Notes: generated by a model not told the origin, from the letters alone. Numbered from the stretch's first letter, positions 8,650 to 17,770 are shown. The stretch: DNA of 64,000 bases from Halioglobus sp. (GCA_029287595.1 JARFQU010000023.1:32493-96492), one strand, 5' to 3'. Program-made: numbers and translations.

Positions 8650-9808
8650 GACATTCGACCGCTGGATCCGCAGTGATTTCGTTCACCTCAATTCAGCGCT
8701 GGAGGAGCTGTACTTCGCAAGTGACAATCCCGAGGATGTTGAAGGTACCGGCGAGGAAATCAAAAAGCAGCTGGTGGAGGACGGTAAAACGCATATAGTT
8801 GAGCTCCTGAAGGAGGGTAATACGGACGAAGGTTTCGATGCCGGCTTTGATCTGCTGGGGAATGTTGGCTTTTACATGGCAGCCTGCCGGCGCCATGAAA
8901 TTACTGAGCCTTCCCGCGAGACAAAGTCTCCTCTGGTAGAAGCATCAGCCCTCTCCATGCAACTTGGTGCCTCACTTGGGGTGGTGCCACGCTTTGCATC
9001 TGCTCACCTGGAAACCCACAACAAGGCTGTTAACGGAGTGTATAAGACATTCACTTCACTGGAAGACGAAGCAACCTTTATAGATTACAACACCCGCGCC
9101 GCCTTATCATATATCCGCGCCTCTGAAGCTCTGCTGCGCACGCTACCACTGGGTGTCTCTCACCCCATCACGGCAGATTTGCTGAAAGCCGCTACCGCCG
9201 CCCTACAGGATGTGATCAGCTCCAATACTGAATTGTTCGAAAAATTGGATGTAGACCGCTTTTTCTACTGCGTGCGGCCCTACTATAAAACCCACCGAGT
9301 GGGTTTGCGCGAATACCGCGGTGCCAACGCGGGTGACTTCGCCGGTATCAACGTGATCGACCTGTTGCTTGGTTTGTGCCGTGCCGACGACCCCTATTAC
9401 TCCCAGCTACTGGTAGACAAGTTCCTGTTCATGACGCCGCAGGATCAGCTTGTACTGCGAGACTGCATGCGCCAGGAGAGTCTCCTGGACGCATTTTTGG
9501 TTGAACGGGAGAGCAATAGCAGTGAGGCATGGTTCCAGCGCAACGCGGCACTTTTCCTGGAGGCCTGCGAAGCGCATGGACTCACCGCCTTGCAGCATCA
9601 TGAAAAGTTGGTGGCAAAATTCATTGAAGACCCCGCATTCTCAAAAGGATTGATGGAGCGCAAGGGTCTTACCGCCAGCGGTCCGCCCTTACCGGTGCTC
9701 TTGAAGTCGCTGCGCAAGCTGGCCGACCTGCGCTCAGCGGCCGAGCGCGACGACATTCCCAGCCGATACAGGGAGATTCAGTTGTTGCGAGAAAGCCTGA
9801 CCTCTTAG
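8633..9808 (+). CDS. PrnB-like / indoleamine dioxygenase-superfamily protein (DUF1864)
   Basis: A 391-residue protein starting at the ATG at 8633, inside the end of the MarR gene. Around residues 215-275 it has the block RPYYKTHRVGLREYRG followed by ANAGDFAGINVIDLLLGL, which I recognise from the monodechloroaminopyrrolnitrin synthase (PrnB) family, structural relatives of the heme enzymes IDO and TDO that act on tryptophan. Histidines at about 315, 322 and 323 (ALQHHEKLV) lie where the proximal heme ligand would be expected. PrnB itself rearranges 7-chlorotryptophan; no halogenase is nearby, so the substrate is probably tryptophan or another indole. Family call moderately sure, reaction unknown. 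Confidence 0.7.
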   Translation: MTTNTETFDRWIRSDFVHLNSALEELYFASDNPEDVEGTGEEIKKQLVEDGKTHIVELLKEGNTDEGFDAGFDLLGNVGFYMAACRRHEITEPSRETKSPLVEASALSMQLGASLGVVPRFASAHLETHNKAVNGVYKTFTSLEDEATFIDYNTRAALSYIRASEALLRTLPLGVSHPITADLLKAATAALQDVISSNTELFEKLDVDRFFYCVRPYYKTHRVGLREYRGANAGDFAGINVIDLLLGLCRADDPYYSQLLVDKFLFMTPQDQLVLRDCMRQESLLDAFLVERESNSSEAWFQRNAALFLEACEAHGLTALQHHEKLVAKFIEDPAFSKGLMERKGLTASGPPLPVLLKSLRKLADLRSAAERDDIPSRYREIQLLRESLTS

Positions 9809-9832
9809 GCGCAAATAAGGGAGTATTCAGTC

Positions 9833-10945
9833 ATGAACGAAAGCCACAAGTCGCTTTTTGTTCCGTCAGAGGGCATCTACCTGTTGAACCACTCCGTCGG
9901 ACGACCTCCGGTGACTACCAGGGATGCCTGGGTAGAGAGTTTTCTGGAGCCATGGGAAAACGCCGGCGAGAATGTATGGCCGCGATGGCTGGAGACAATC
10001 GATAACTTCAGGAATGCGATCGCCGTTTTGCTGAACGGCCATGTCGCGGACTTCTGCCCCCAGGTCAACCTTTCCAGCGCTCTGACCAAGATCCTCTCGG
10101 GCCTGACGCCAACTGACTCACGACGAACAATTCTCTACACGGAAGAGGATTTCCCCTCCATTGCCTTTGTTTTACAACAGGCGGTGAAGCAAGGCTACAG
10201 GATCAAGGCTATTCCAGGGCAGCTGGACACATTGGATCCTGACGTCTGGAGCGAGCAATTGTCAGGCGACGTGTGCCTGGTCCTTGTCACGCATGTGCAA
10301 TCCAACACGGGGCGACAGGTTCCGGTGACCGACATCTGCGCGCTGGCACAGCATCGGGAGATTGTTTCGGTGATAGACGTTGCACAATCGGTGGGCGTTG
10401 TTCCTATTGACCTGTGCGTCTGGAAAGCCGATTTCGTTATAGGGTCCTGCGTTAAATGGCTGTGTGGCGGCCCGGGAGCAGGCTTCCTTTGGGTGGCACC
10501 CCATCGCCTATCCACATGTGAGCCTACGGACGTTGGTTGGTTCTCGCATGAAGATCCATTTGAATTCGATATACACAATTTCCGCTACGCAAAGGATGCT
10601 CTTCGTTTCTGGGGTGGAACACCTTCTGTGGCTCCTTATGCTACTGCCGCGAACAGTATTCGTCTTATACACCAGATTGGGGTAGATACTATCCGGACCC
10701 ACAACCTGAGTCTGACAAGACAGATCATCGAGGCTGTTGATGTCAATTGCATGATTACACCCACGCAGCCGAAACAGCGAGGTGGGACAGTTGTTCTGCA
10801 TTATCGAGAGAAACAGCTGGATGCGGTATGCTCCCGCCTGAAGCATGCAAGAGTGGACTTTGATGTACGATCAACCGGGATCAGGATGTCGCCCCATATT
10901 TATAACGATTTAAGTGAAATCGAGGCAGTGGTTGATTTACTGTGA
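9833..10945 (+). CDS. Fold-type I PLP enzyme, kynureninase-like / class V aminotransferase
   Basis: A 370-residue PLP enzyme, 24 bp after the PrnB-like gene and likely cotranscribed. The PLP-binding aspartate is D182 in SVIDVAQSVG, and the Schiff-base lysine is K208 in GSCVKWLCGGPGAGFLWV, which strongly resembles the kynureninase motif KWLxGGPG. ALRFWGGTPSVAPY near residue 265 is another kynureninase-like landmark. Alternatives are other class V members such as isopenicillin N epimerase-like proteins or cysteine desulfurases, but the GGPG sequence favours kynureninase. Kynureninase cleaves kynurenine to anthranilate and alanine, so a partner that opens the indole ring, such as the PrnB-like neighbour, would make metabolic sense; that pathway is inference. 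Confidence 0.8.
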   Translation: MNESHKSLFVPSEGIYLLNHSVGRPPVTTRDAWVESFLEPWENAGENVWPRWLETIDNFRNAIAVLLNGHVADFCPQVNLSSALTKILSGLTPTDSRRTILYTEEDFPSIAFVLQQAVKQGYRIKAIPGQLDTLDPDVWSEQLSGDVCLVLVTHVQSNTGRQVPVTDICALAQHREIVSVIDVAQSVGVVPIDLCVWKADFVIGSCVKWLCGGPGAGFLWVAPHRLSTCEPTDVGWFSHEDPFEFDIHNFRYAKDALRFWGGTPSVAPYATAANSIRLIHQIGVDTIRTHNLSLTRQIIEAVDVNCMITPTQPKQRGGTVVLHYREKQLDAVCSRLKHARVDFDVRSTGIRMSPHIYNDLSEIEAVVDLL

Positions 10946-11329
10946 CACAGAATTCTGAACACTCCCGATAAGTGGGTAAGTCTGGGCAATCGGACCACAA
11001 GAATGGCTTGGTTCTACACCGTTGATGGGGAACTGGAAAATAAACAACCGATCTCATTCGAAATTAAACAGGTTTTCGACGATTTCAATTCAGGAATTAA
11101 AGTTTTGGCTCCCCCCGAGATGTGACACTGCTATGTCTATTCTGAGGTGAAAGCCGACCTGGCCTAACGTCTCCCTTCGCAACTATTAAGGGGCATTAGC
11201 AGCAATAAAATATCAGTAGTGCCAGAGCCTGCCAGGGGTTGTCCTGTCAGGCGATTTCAGCCACTATAACTCGGAATGCAACGGCTACGGGCTGTTTGAA
11301 TACAGGTAACCAGTGCCAGGAATGCTGCT
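10946..11329. other. Gap with an in-frame ORF tail after the PLP enzyme
   Basis: 384 bp without a confident gene. The PLP enzyme frame stays open for 59 more codons past its TGA, ending at a TGA at 11123-11125. Within it an ATG at 11003 opens 40 codons (MAWFYTVDGELENKQPI...). No ribosome site is clear and no family is recognised; it may be a small gene, a remnant, or chance. The rest (11126-11329) holds nothing recognisable beyond the leader of the DUF4124 gene. Confidence 0.3.
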
Positions 11330-11737
11330 ATGAAGACCTCCTACCTCGTCCTTTCTCTCTCCTTTTTTCTCCCTCTTGTAGGCGAAGCACAGGAACAGGT
11401 CTACAAGACGACTGATGCGCAGGGCAACACGGTATTTACCGATTCCCCCCCCACGGAAGAGGCGGAACGTGTGGAATTGGGATCACCCAATATCGCCGAT
11501 TCGGTAGAAGTCCGGCCGCAGGAGACGACTGCCGCTCCACGGGAAAAACCAACTCCTGTTGTGGCAGAATCGCCCCAGGGGACCCCTGTGTACATCGGGG
11601 GCGATGACGATCTTCGGGAGGATATCTACGAAGAGCACAGGAAACGCGAGTTACTTGATCGCGCTACCGACGTCGAAAAGCCGGCGCATTTGCCTGCCAA
11701 CAGGCCCGCGCCGCGTCCGGCTCACGGAAAAAGATAG
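11330..11737 (+). CDS. DUF4124 domain secreted protein
   Basis: A 135-residue protein with a cleavable signal peptide (about residues 1-20, ending near GEA/QEQ). Residues 23-50 carry the DUF4124 signature (QVYKTTDAQGNTVFTDSPP). After that the chain is low in structure: proline- and glutamate-rich, with an acidic stretch (GGDDDLREDIYEEH) and a basic proline-rich tail. DUF4124 proteins are exported and mostly uncharacterised. It is probably a single gene; the next CDS is over 200 bp away. Confidence 0.75.
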   Translation: MKTSYLVLSLSFFLPLVGEAQEQVYKTTDAQGNTVFTDSPPTEEAERVELGSPNIADSVEVRPQETTAAPREKPTPVVAESPQGTPVYIGGDDDLREDIYEEHRKRELLDRATDVEKPAHLPANRPAPRPAHGKR

Positions 11738-11949
11738 GTCACACCAAGAGCTTTGCTGGCGCTTCATAGGCAGGCCAAGCTGAATGCAGGCTCCATGCTG
11801 AGAGCTTCTATGGATTATCTAGACTTGGTTTTTCGTTGCGTTTGTTGATCAGCAGCTTGAAAGTTGAGGCAATGTATAACCCCCGGTCAGGTGGTGATTG
11901 GGAGTATACGAGACCTGTCAGGTTTCGAGATTAAGTTGGGAGGTGAGTG

Positions 11950-12798
11950 ATGGCAGGACACGTGGCCCTGGTGACGGGTGCAAGCCGCGGTATCGGCAAG
12001 GCTATTGCCCTTGCCCTGGCGCAGGGCGGTTATGATATTGTCGCTACCGCCAGGACGTTGCGCGAGGGCGAGGGCCGTGTCGGCGCGCCGTTTAAAGCGG
12101 ACCAGCGCGAGGTGGCCGTGCCGGGTAGTCTGGAACAAACTGCAGCACAGATACGGGCTATGGGGCGAAAATGTCTTATCTTGCAGATGGATATGCTCGA
12201 CCGGTCCAGTCTGGATGCGGTAGTGAGCCAGACGATGGCTACCTTCGGGCGCATCAATGTATTAGTCAATAACGCTATTTACCAGGGGCCGGGTCTGATG
12301 TACCTGCTGCCCGAAGTCGAGATGCAACAACTCGAAAATATTATGCAGGGCAACCTTTATAACCAGCTGTACCTTACCCAGCTGGTGTTGCCAGTGATGC
12401 TGGAGCAAGGTGGTGGTATTGTCATTGATATGACGTCCGGTTCGGCACAAATCGCGCCCCCGGCGCCGGCAGACAAGGGTGGCTGGGGTTTTGCCTACGC
12501 CGCGTCAAAGAGCGCCTTTCACCGGCTGGCGGAATTTATTAACATCGAATACGCCCAAAAAAATATTCGCGCCTACAATATAGATCCTGGGTACACGGTG
12601 ACCGAGGCGAGTAGGGCGCTGTTTGGTAATAATGAAGCCACCGCCGGTCATTTCAAGGCCAACCATCCCGAAGATACTGCGGCGGTGGTGCGTTGGCTGG
12701 TATGTGCGGATACCAGCGGCGAGTACAGCACTCGCACCGTGTACACCCCGACGTTTTTTAGCAAGCATGAGATCCAACCCGAGGATGTGGAGACCTAG
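11950..12798 (+). CDS. Short-chain dehydrogenase/reductase
   Basis: A 282-residue classical SDR. The NAD(P)-binding motif GASRGIGKAIA is at about residues 13-23, NNAIYQG replaces the usual NNAG, a serine lies in DMTSGSAQ, and the active-site tyrosine/lysine is YAASK. The region APPAPADKGGWG before YAASK is longer than in most SDRs. I chose the ATG at 11950 rather than the GTG three bases earlier because GGGAGG at 11938-11943 fits it best. It is first in a run of four rightward genes with almost no gaps, likely an operon for oxidation or reduction of an alcohol or ketone intermediate. The substrate is not evident. Confidence 0.85.
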   Translation: MAGHVALVTGASRGIGKAIALALAQGGYDIVATARTLREGEGRVGAPFKADQREVAVPGSLEQTAAQIRAMGRKCLILQMDMLDRSSLDAVVSQTMATFGRINVLVNNAIYQGPGLMYLLPEVEMQQLENIMQGNLYNQLYLTQLVLPVMLEQGGGIVIDMTSGSAQIAPPAPADKGGWGFAYAASKSAFHRLAEFINIEYAQKNIRAYNIDPGYTVTEASRALFGNNEATAGHFKANHPEDTAAVVRWLVCADTSGEYSTRTVYTPTFFSKHEIQPEDVET

Positions 12799-13242
12799 AT
12801 GAGCATTTCTGCGGAAGATCATGTGTCAATCCAGCGACTTATGTATCGTTATGCGCGCTGTGCTGACACCAGGGACTATGCTGGCTTTGCCATGGTTTTT
12901 TGCGAGGATGCCGTATTCGATTTCATGGGCAACGAGGTGACACCCTATGGTGCCATCGAGCAGATGATGCATGCCCTTGACAAATACACCGCCACGCTAC
13001 ACCAGGTGCAGAACGTATTTTACGAGGTTGATGGCGATTCTGCCGAGGGAGAAACCTATTGTGTCGCCTCCCATTTGTTCTACGACGAAGACGGAACGTC
13101 GAAGATCGATATGGGTATTGTTTATCGCGACCGATTGCACCGCGGTGCCGAGGGCTGGCGAATCGCGCGCAGAGTTTTTGATCTACTATGGACACAGACT
13201 ACACCCGTTGATGATCCGGGTACGGTCTCCGGAAAATCCTGA
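12799..13242 (+). CDS. SnoaL-like / NTF2-fold protein
   Basis: A 147-residue protein whose ATG directly follows the stop of the upstream SDR (TAGATG). Residues about 5-130 match the SnoaL_4-type NTF2 fold: an N-terminal helix with YRYARCADTRDYAGFAMVFCEDAVFDF, then repeated beta strands ending YRDRLHRGAEGWRIARRVFDLLW. The family includes dehydratases, isomerases and hydroxylating-enzyme small subunits, and members are common in steroid and aromatic degradation clusters. D24 in CADTRD and a central histidine (LHQVQN) occupy positions often used in catalysis. Coupling to the SDR genes suggests action on the same substrate. Confidence 0.75.
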   Translation: MSISAEDHVSIQRLMYRYARCADTRDYAGFAMVFCEDAVFDFMGNEVTPYGAIEQMMHALDKYTATLHQVQNVFYEVDGDSAEGETYCVASHLFYDEDGTSKIDMGIVYRDRLHRGAEGWRIARRVFDLLWTQTTPVDDPGTVSGKS

Positions 13243-13254
13243 CGGGATGACATA

Positions 13255-14154
13255 ATGAAAGTACTGATAGTAGGTGGCACCGGCCTTATCGGCGGCGAGG
13301 CGGCCATGCATTTGCAGCAGCAGGGGCATGACGTCACCATCATGGCGCGCAAGCCAAGTGCGGCCCCCGGTCTGGCGGCTATGGATTTTATGCAGTGCGA
13401 TTATGCTAACGACGATTGCAGTGACGGTCGCTTACAGGGATTCGACTGGTTGGTTTTTTCGGCCGCTGCGGATATCCGCAACCTCCCCAGGGACGGCTCG
13501 GTAACACCTGAGGCTTTCTACCGGAAATATAACGATGAAGCGGTTCCGGAGTTCTTCCGGGCGGCACGCAATGCGGGAATCACCCGAGCGGTATACATTG
13601 GTACCTTCTATCCCCAGGTTGCCCCGCAGCAGATTGGTGTCTGCCCCTACGTGACCTCCCGACATAATACCGACGTCAGCTTACGCGCACTTAGCACGGA
13701 GCAGTTCAATGTTTGCAGCCTGAACGCGCCCTTCGTGTTGGGCCATATTCCCGGACTGGTGGTGCCGCACATTGACGCGTTGGTGAGTTACGCCCGAGGT
13801 AACATGCCGGAAATGCCGATATTTGCACCCAGGGGCGGTACCAACCATATAACGTCACGCTCACTGGCCCAGGCGGTTGGCAACGCGCTGTTGCGAGGCG
13901 AGTCCGGTAAGCCGTACCTAATTGGTGACGAGAATCTTAGCTGGAAACAATTCCTCGAGGCTTGGTTTAGCGCAGTGGGAAATCCACAGGACCTGGCGGT
14001 GACTGACGACGAGCACCCTTTGTTTCCTAATGTCATCCTGTTTGCCGGTGCGGGAGCTACCGTCAGCTACGAGCCACCGGCGGATGAGGTCGCTTTGCTG
14101 GGCTATGAGCGCGGCTGCATAGCTGCGATGATAGACGAAATTATTGCCCTATAG
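13255..14154 (+). CDS. NAD-dependent epimerase/dehydratase-like (extended or atypical SDR)
   Basis: A 299-residue protein with the Rossmann motif GGTGLIGGEAA at residues 7-17 and an NmrA/epimerase-like layout. The expected YxxxK pair is not intact: the best candidate reads YVTSR (about residue 142), with arginine where lysine would be. The C-terminal half (SWKQFLEAWFSAVG) resembles epimerase substrate domains. It may still bind NAD(P)H yet act on an unusual substrate or serve a binding role. It sits 12 bp after the SnoaL-like gene and 9 bp before the next SDR, inside one operon. Confidence 0.7.
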   Translation: MKVLIVGGTGLIGGEAAMHLQQQGHDVTIMARKPSAAPGLAAMDFMQCDYANDDCSDGRLQGFDWLVFSAAADIRNLPRDGSVTPEAFYRKYNDEAVPEFFRAARNAGITRAVYIGTFYPQVAPQQIGVCPYVTSRHNTDVSLRALSTEQFNVCSLNAPFVLGHIPGLVVPHIDALVSYARGNMPEMPIFAPRGGTNHITSRSLAQAVGNALLRGESGKPYLIGDENLSWKQFLEAWFSAVGNPQDLAVTDDEHPLFPNVILFAGAGATVSYEPPADEVALLGYERGCIAAMIDEIIAL

Positions 14155-14163
14155 GAGAAACTC

Positions 14164-15024
14164 ATGTCTGCAAGCGAACGGTCGATAGCGGAGCCATTTC
14201 GGGGCAAAGTGATATGGATTACCGGAGCCTCGTCAGGTATTGGCGAGGCCTTGTGTGGTGAGTTTGCCCGCGGTGGCGCACGTCTGGTCCTGTCCGCTCG
14301 CAATGAGTCAGAACTCAAGCGTGTGCGCGACAACTGTGTCGCGGCGGGGAGCCAGGCAGAAGACCTGCTGGTCCTTCCCCTGGATGTGGTGGATTTCGCG
14401 GCGATGCCTGGCGCAGTGACTCAGGTTGAGGAGGCCTTCTCCGGTATCGATATGCTGATTAACAATGCCGGCATGTCGCAGCGATCCTTCTGCGTGGACA
14501 CCGAACTGGATGTATACCGCACCCTGCTGGAGGTCAATGTATTGGGCCAGATCGCGCTGACAAAGGCAGTCCTGCCGGTGATGATGGCGCAGGGCTCCGG
14601 ACATATCGCCGTGACTGCCAGTGTTGCGGGTAAGGTGGGCGCGCCCATGCGTACCGGCTATTGCGCAGCCAAGCACGCGGTCATGGGATTTTTTGACTCA
14701 CTGCGCACCGAGGTGGCCTACCTGGGTATCCAGGTAAGCACTATTGTCCCGGGGTTTATCCGTACCAATATCGCCAGGAATGCACTCACCGCAACGGGAG
14801 AGGCCACCGATATGGAGGAAGCCGATATCGAAGGGGGCATGGATGCAAATGAATGCGCCCGGGTGGTGATTCAGGGGCTGGCAGAGGGTGTGAAAGAGAT
14901 CGCTGTGGGAGAAGGCCCCGAGATGGCGTTGCTTGACCTGAAGCGCAACGACCCGGAGCAGACTTTCAGTCTGCTGGAGGGCGCTGCCGCGGAAGCGAGA
15001 GCGGGTCGCGGCTTTAGCCAGTAA
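14164..15024 (+). CDS. Short-chain dehydrogenase (DHRS7-like)
   Basis: A 286-residue classical SDR with TGASSGIGEALC at about residues 20-31, NNAGMSQRS, serine in VTASVAGKVG, and the YCAAK active site. PGFIRTNIARNAL after the active site matches the DHRS7/SDR34C-like group, which reduces steroids, retinoids and other lipophilic carbonyls in animals; bacterial members are poorly known. GGAGAAA nine bases before the ATG is a good ribosome site. It is last in the rightward run and convergent with the next SDR, only six bases away. Confidence 0.85.
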   Translation: MSASERSIAEPFRGKVIWITGASSGIGEALCGEFARGGARLVLSARNESELKRVRDNCVAAGSQAEDLLVLPLDVVDFAAMPGAVTQVEEAFSGIDMLINNAGMSQRSFCVDTELDVYRTLLEVNVLGQIALTKAVLPVMMAQGSGHIAVTASVAGKVGAPMRTGYCAAKHAVMGFFDSLRTEVAYLGIQVSTIVPGFIRTNIARNALTATGEATDMEEADIEGGMDANECARVVIQGLAEGVKEIAVGEGPEMALLDLKRNDPEQTFSLLEGAAAEARAGRGFSQ

Positions 15025-15030
15025 ATCTCA

Positions 15031-15939
15031 TCAGATACCGGGGTCTACGCCAGTCATTTCGATAGACAGATCCCACAGCCGGGCTGCGAGTTCGGGGTCG
15101 CGGCTCCTGTGGGTCGACCGCGCATGGGACGCGGGCCCGGCCGTTTCCCGACGTTTGTTTGGCCCCAGGTATTCCCCCCCCTTGATGTCCTCCCCGGTGG
15201 CCGCATATAAAGTGGGCCAAGCACCCTGATCCGCGCTGTTGAACAGGGGTTTCATCAGCGGCGTTGCAGCCTTGAGTAGTCCCGGTAGGTAGCGGGAGAG
15301 TTCCGTATCGGCAATGCCGGGGTGGCAGGCAACTGAAATCGTGGACTGGCCCGCGGCCTCAAGCCGCCTTTGCAATTCATAGCTGAACAGCAGGTTGGCC
15401 AGTTTACTCTGCGCATAGCGGCCGGTAGCGCTGTATTTCTTTTCCGCGTTGATATCGTCGAAAAAGATTTTACCGGCTTTGTGCGCGATGCTGCTGGTGT
15501 TCACCACGCGTGAGCCGGCCACGTCTGAAAGCTTTTCCAGCAGTAGTCCGGTCAGGGCGAAGGGGCCCAGGTGGTTGACCCCGAACTGGGATTCGAAGCC
15601 GTCAGTTGTCAGTTCGTACGGCGGTACCATGATGCCGGCGTTATTGATCAGTACGTCGATCTTGCTCTCTGCCTGCAACTGCTGCGCGCAGGCTTTGACA
15701 GACTCGAGGCTGCCTAGATCCAGTGGCACATAGGCCAACTCGGCATTTTTGTGCAAGCCGAGAATACGCTCCATGGCTTTATTGGCTTTTTCCTCAGAGC
15801 GGCAGGCGATGACGACCCGCGCACCCTTGCCGGACAGGACACGTGCTGTTTCGAATCCCAGACCAGTATTGGCGCCGGTGATTACGAAGGTCTTGCCGGC
15901 TTGGCTGGTGACGTCCTGTTCAGTGAATCCCTTTTTCAT
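15031..15939 (-). CDS. Short-chain dehydrogenase (retinol dehydrogenase / WWOX-like)
   Basis: A 302-residue SDR with TGANTGLGFETARVL at residues 19-33, NNAGIMVPPYELTTDGFESQF, serine in NTSSIAHKAG, and YAQSK at the active site. This pattern, including CRSEEKANKAM and the GVNHLGPFALT block, is typical of the retinol dehydrogenase / light-dependent protochlorophyllide reductase-like SDR group in bacteria. It is transcribed leftward, opposite to the four-gene run, so it is regulated separately. The gap of about 280 bp to the acyl-CoA synthetase gene holds both promoters. Confidence 0.85.
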   Translation of the reverse strand: MKKGFTEQDVTSQAGKTFVITGANTGLGFETARVLSGKGARVVIACRSEEKANKAMERILGLHKNAELAYVPLDLGSLESVKACAQQLQAESKIDVLINNAGIMVPPYELTTDGFESQFGVNHLGPFALTGLLLEKLSDVAGSRVVNTSSIAHKAGKIFFDDINAEKKYSATGRYAQSKLANLLFSYELQRRLEAAGQSTISVACHPGIADTELSRYLPGLLKAATPLMKPLFNSADQGAWPTLYAATGEDIKGGEYLGPNKRRETAGPASHARSTHRSRDPELAARLWDLSIEMTGVDPGI

Positions 15940-16179
15940 GGCATTGCTACTCGTTGCTATTTGGTTGTCAGGAAATGGGTTGGAGGAAACTACAGCTGGT
16001 TGATTTTACACGCCAGAGGCGCAGGACGACAGCACCAATTATCCGCTAAATAGCCCCTGTCTATTCCACCCCGACTATTCCAATCCAATCCTCCCCGTTT
16101 TAGTATCGACCCCTTTTAAGACTCTTCGGCCGCAGCGGATGGCACCGGCTGAGGGTTACATCAACAGGGCCGCTTCAGA

Positions 16180-16192
16180 CACTCTACGAGTG
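16180..16192. promoter_or_regulatory. Inverted repeat CACTC-TAC-GAGTG
   Basis: A perfect 5-3-5 inverted repeat, 25 bp before the acyl-CoA synthetase start, in the divergent promoter region. It could be a dimeric repressor site (TetR-like), but no such regulator gene is adjacent. Short enough to be chance. Confidence 0.2.
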
Positions 16193-16216
16193 GTCAATAC
16201 AATAAGGATATAAAAT

Positions 16217-17770
16217 ATGTTGGTTCACCATTATCTCGAATACTATGCACGGAACACCCCGGGCCTGACCTGCATTACCCAGGGGGATGCAACGATGAGC
16301 TACGGCGAATTGAATGCCGCGGCCAACAGATTGGCACACGGGTTTCTGGATCTCGGCGTGGAGCGCGGACAACGGGTCGCGGTGCTGGGAGAAAACAGTA
16401 TCGAGCATTGTGTGCTGTTCATGGCGGCAAGCAAGGTCGGAGCGGTTGCCGTGCCCCTCAATTATCGCCTCGCGCCCGCCGAATTGGCTTTTATCATTGA
16501 GGATGCCAACACCAAAGCGCTGCTGATTCTGGATGGTATGGAGTCTTTGCTGGCGGCGTTGCGAGAGCGACTGCCCGCTGACACCGCGGTAATCACCCGC
16601 GACCAGCCCGATAGCCTGCAATTGAACAGTTGGTGCGATCAGTTCCCTGCGACTGCGCCCGCGGTTGAAGTACAGCAGGAGGATGCCTATCTGCAGCTGT
16701 ATACCAGTGGTACCACCGGCAATCCCAAGGGAGTGGTGAGTTCCCATGGCAATATTCTGACCCTTACGATGATGAATGTCGTTGCTGCCCCGGCCAGACC
16801 GGACCAGGGTTCGGCCGGTATTGTTTGCGCTCCGCTCTTCCATATAGGAGGCGCGGGCTCTGCTATCGCCGGGATATTTAATGGGCAGCACATGTTGTTA
16901 CACAGGGTCTTTGATCCCACGCAGGTAGTCGCTGAATTGGAGAACTATCCGGTGAGCGCGATCTTCCTGGTCCCGGCCATGATCATGGCAGTCCTGCAAT
17001 TGCCCGATATCGAGCAGCGTGATTTCACCAATTTGCGGCAGATATTCTACGGTGCATCCCCTATCTCTGAGACCGTTTTAAGACAAGCGCTAGAGGTATT
17101 TCAGTGTGATTTCATCCAGATGTACGGTATGACGGAAACCACCGGCACGGTGGTTAACCTCTCTCCTGAGGATCATCGCGTGGCGCTGGCAGGTAAGCCT
17201 GAGCTATTGCGCTCCTGTGGTCGGCCCTCGGTTGGCGCGCAGATCAAAATTGTAGATATGGAGGGCATGGACGTGGCCACCGGCGATGTCGGCGAGATAT
17301 GGGTCAAGTCTGATACCAATATGCTGGGGTATTACAATTTACCGGAGGCAACGGCCGCCAACCTGACGGACGGCTGGGTGCATACCGGCGATGCCGGCTA
17401 CCTGGACGAGGGAGGCTATCTTTATCTGAAGGACAGAATCAAGGACATGGTGGTCAGCGGTGCGGAGAATATCTATCCGGTCGAAGTGGAAAATGCGGTG
17501 GCCAAACACGAGGCGGTGGCGGACGTGGCTGTTATCGGTGTGCCCGATGATAAGTTCGGCGAAGCGCTGCTGGCCTTTGTGGTGACCAAGCCGGGAATGA
17601 CGCTGACAGTTGAGGAATTGATCGAATTTTGCCGCGAGAAGATTGCGGGATACAAAATTCCGCGGCAACTGAAAGTTGTGGACGAGTTACCGCGCAACCC
17701 CTCGGGGAAAATCCTGAAAAAGATCCTTCGCGAGCCTTACTGGAAGGGGCAAGGCAGGGGCATTGGGTAG
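16217..17770 (+). CDS. Acyl-CoA synthetase / AMP-dependent ligase
   Basis: A 517-residue member of the adenylate-forming family. The P-loop-like A3 motif LYTSGTTGNPKG is at 161-172, the A5-type motif MYGMTETTG is near residue 302, GWVHTGDAGYLDE near residue 386, and the C-terminal lysine motif is PRNPSGKILKKILRE. It activates a carboxylic acid as acyl-AMP, then the CoA thioester. The specificity pocket cannot be read; fatty, cyclic or aryl acids are all possible. Placed beside several SDRs, it may prime the same compound for beta-oxidation. AAGGAT precedes the ATG. Confidence 0.9.
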   Translation: MLVHHYLEYYARNTPGLTCITQGDATMSYGELNAAANRLAHGFLDLGVERGQRVAVLGENSIEHCVLFMAASKVGAVAVPLNYRLAPAELAFIIEDANTKALLILDGMESLLAALRERLPADTAVITRDQPDSLQLNSWCDQFPATAPAVEVQQEDAYLQLYTSGTTGNPKGVVSSHGNILTLTMMNVVAAPARPDQGSAGIVCAPLFHIGGAGSAIAGIFNGQHMLLHRVFDPTQVVAELENYPVSAIFLVPAMIMAVLQLPDIEQRDFTNLRQIFYGASPISETVLRQALEVFQCDFIQMYGMTETTGTVVNLSPEDHRVALAGKPELLRSCGRPSVGAQIKIVDMEGMDVATGDVGEIWVKSDTNMLGYYNLPEATAANLTDGWVHTGDAGYLDEGGYLYLKDRIKDMVVSGAENIYPVEVENAVAKHEAVADVAVIGVPDDKFGEALLAFVVTKPGMTLTVEELIEFCREKIAGYKIPRQLKVVDELPRNPSGKILKKILREPYWKGQGRGIG

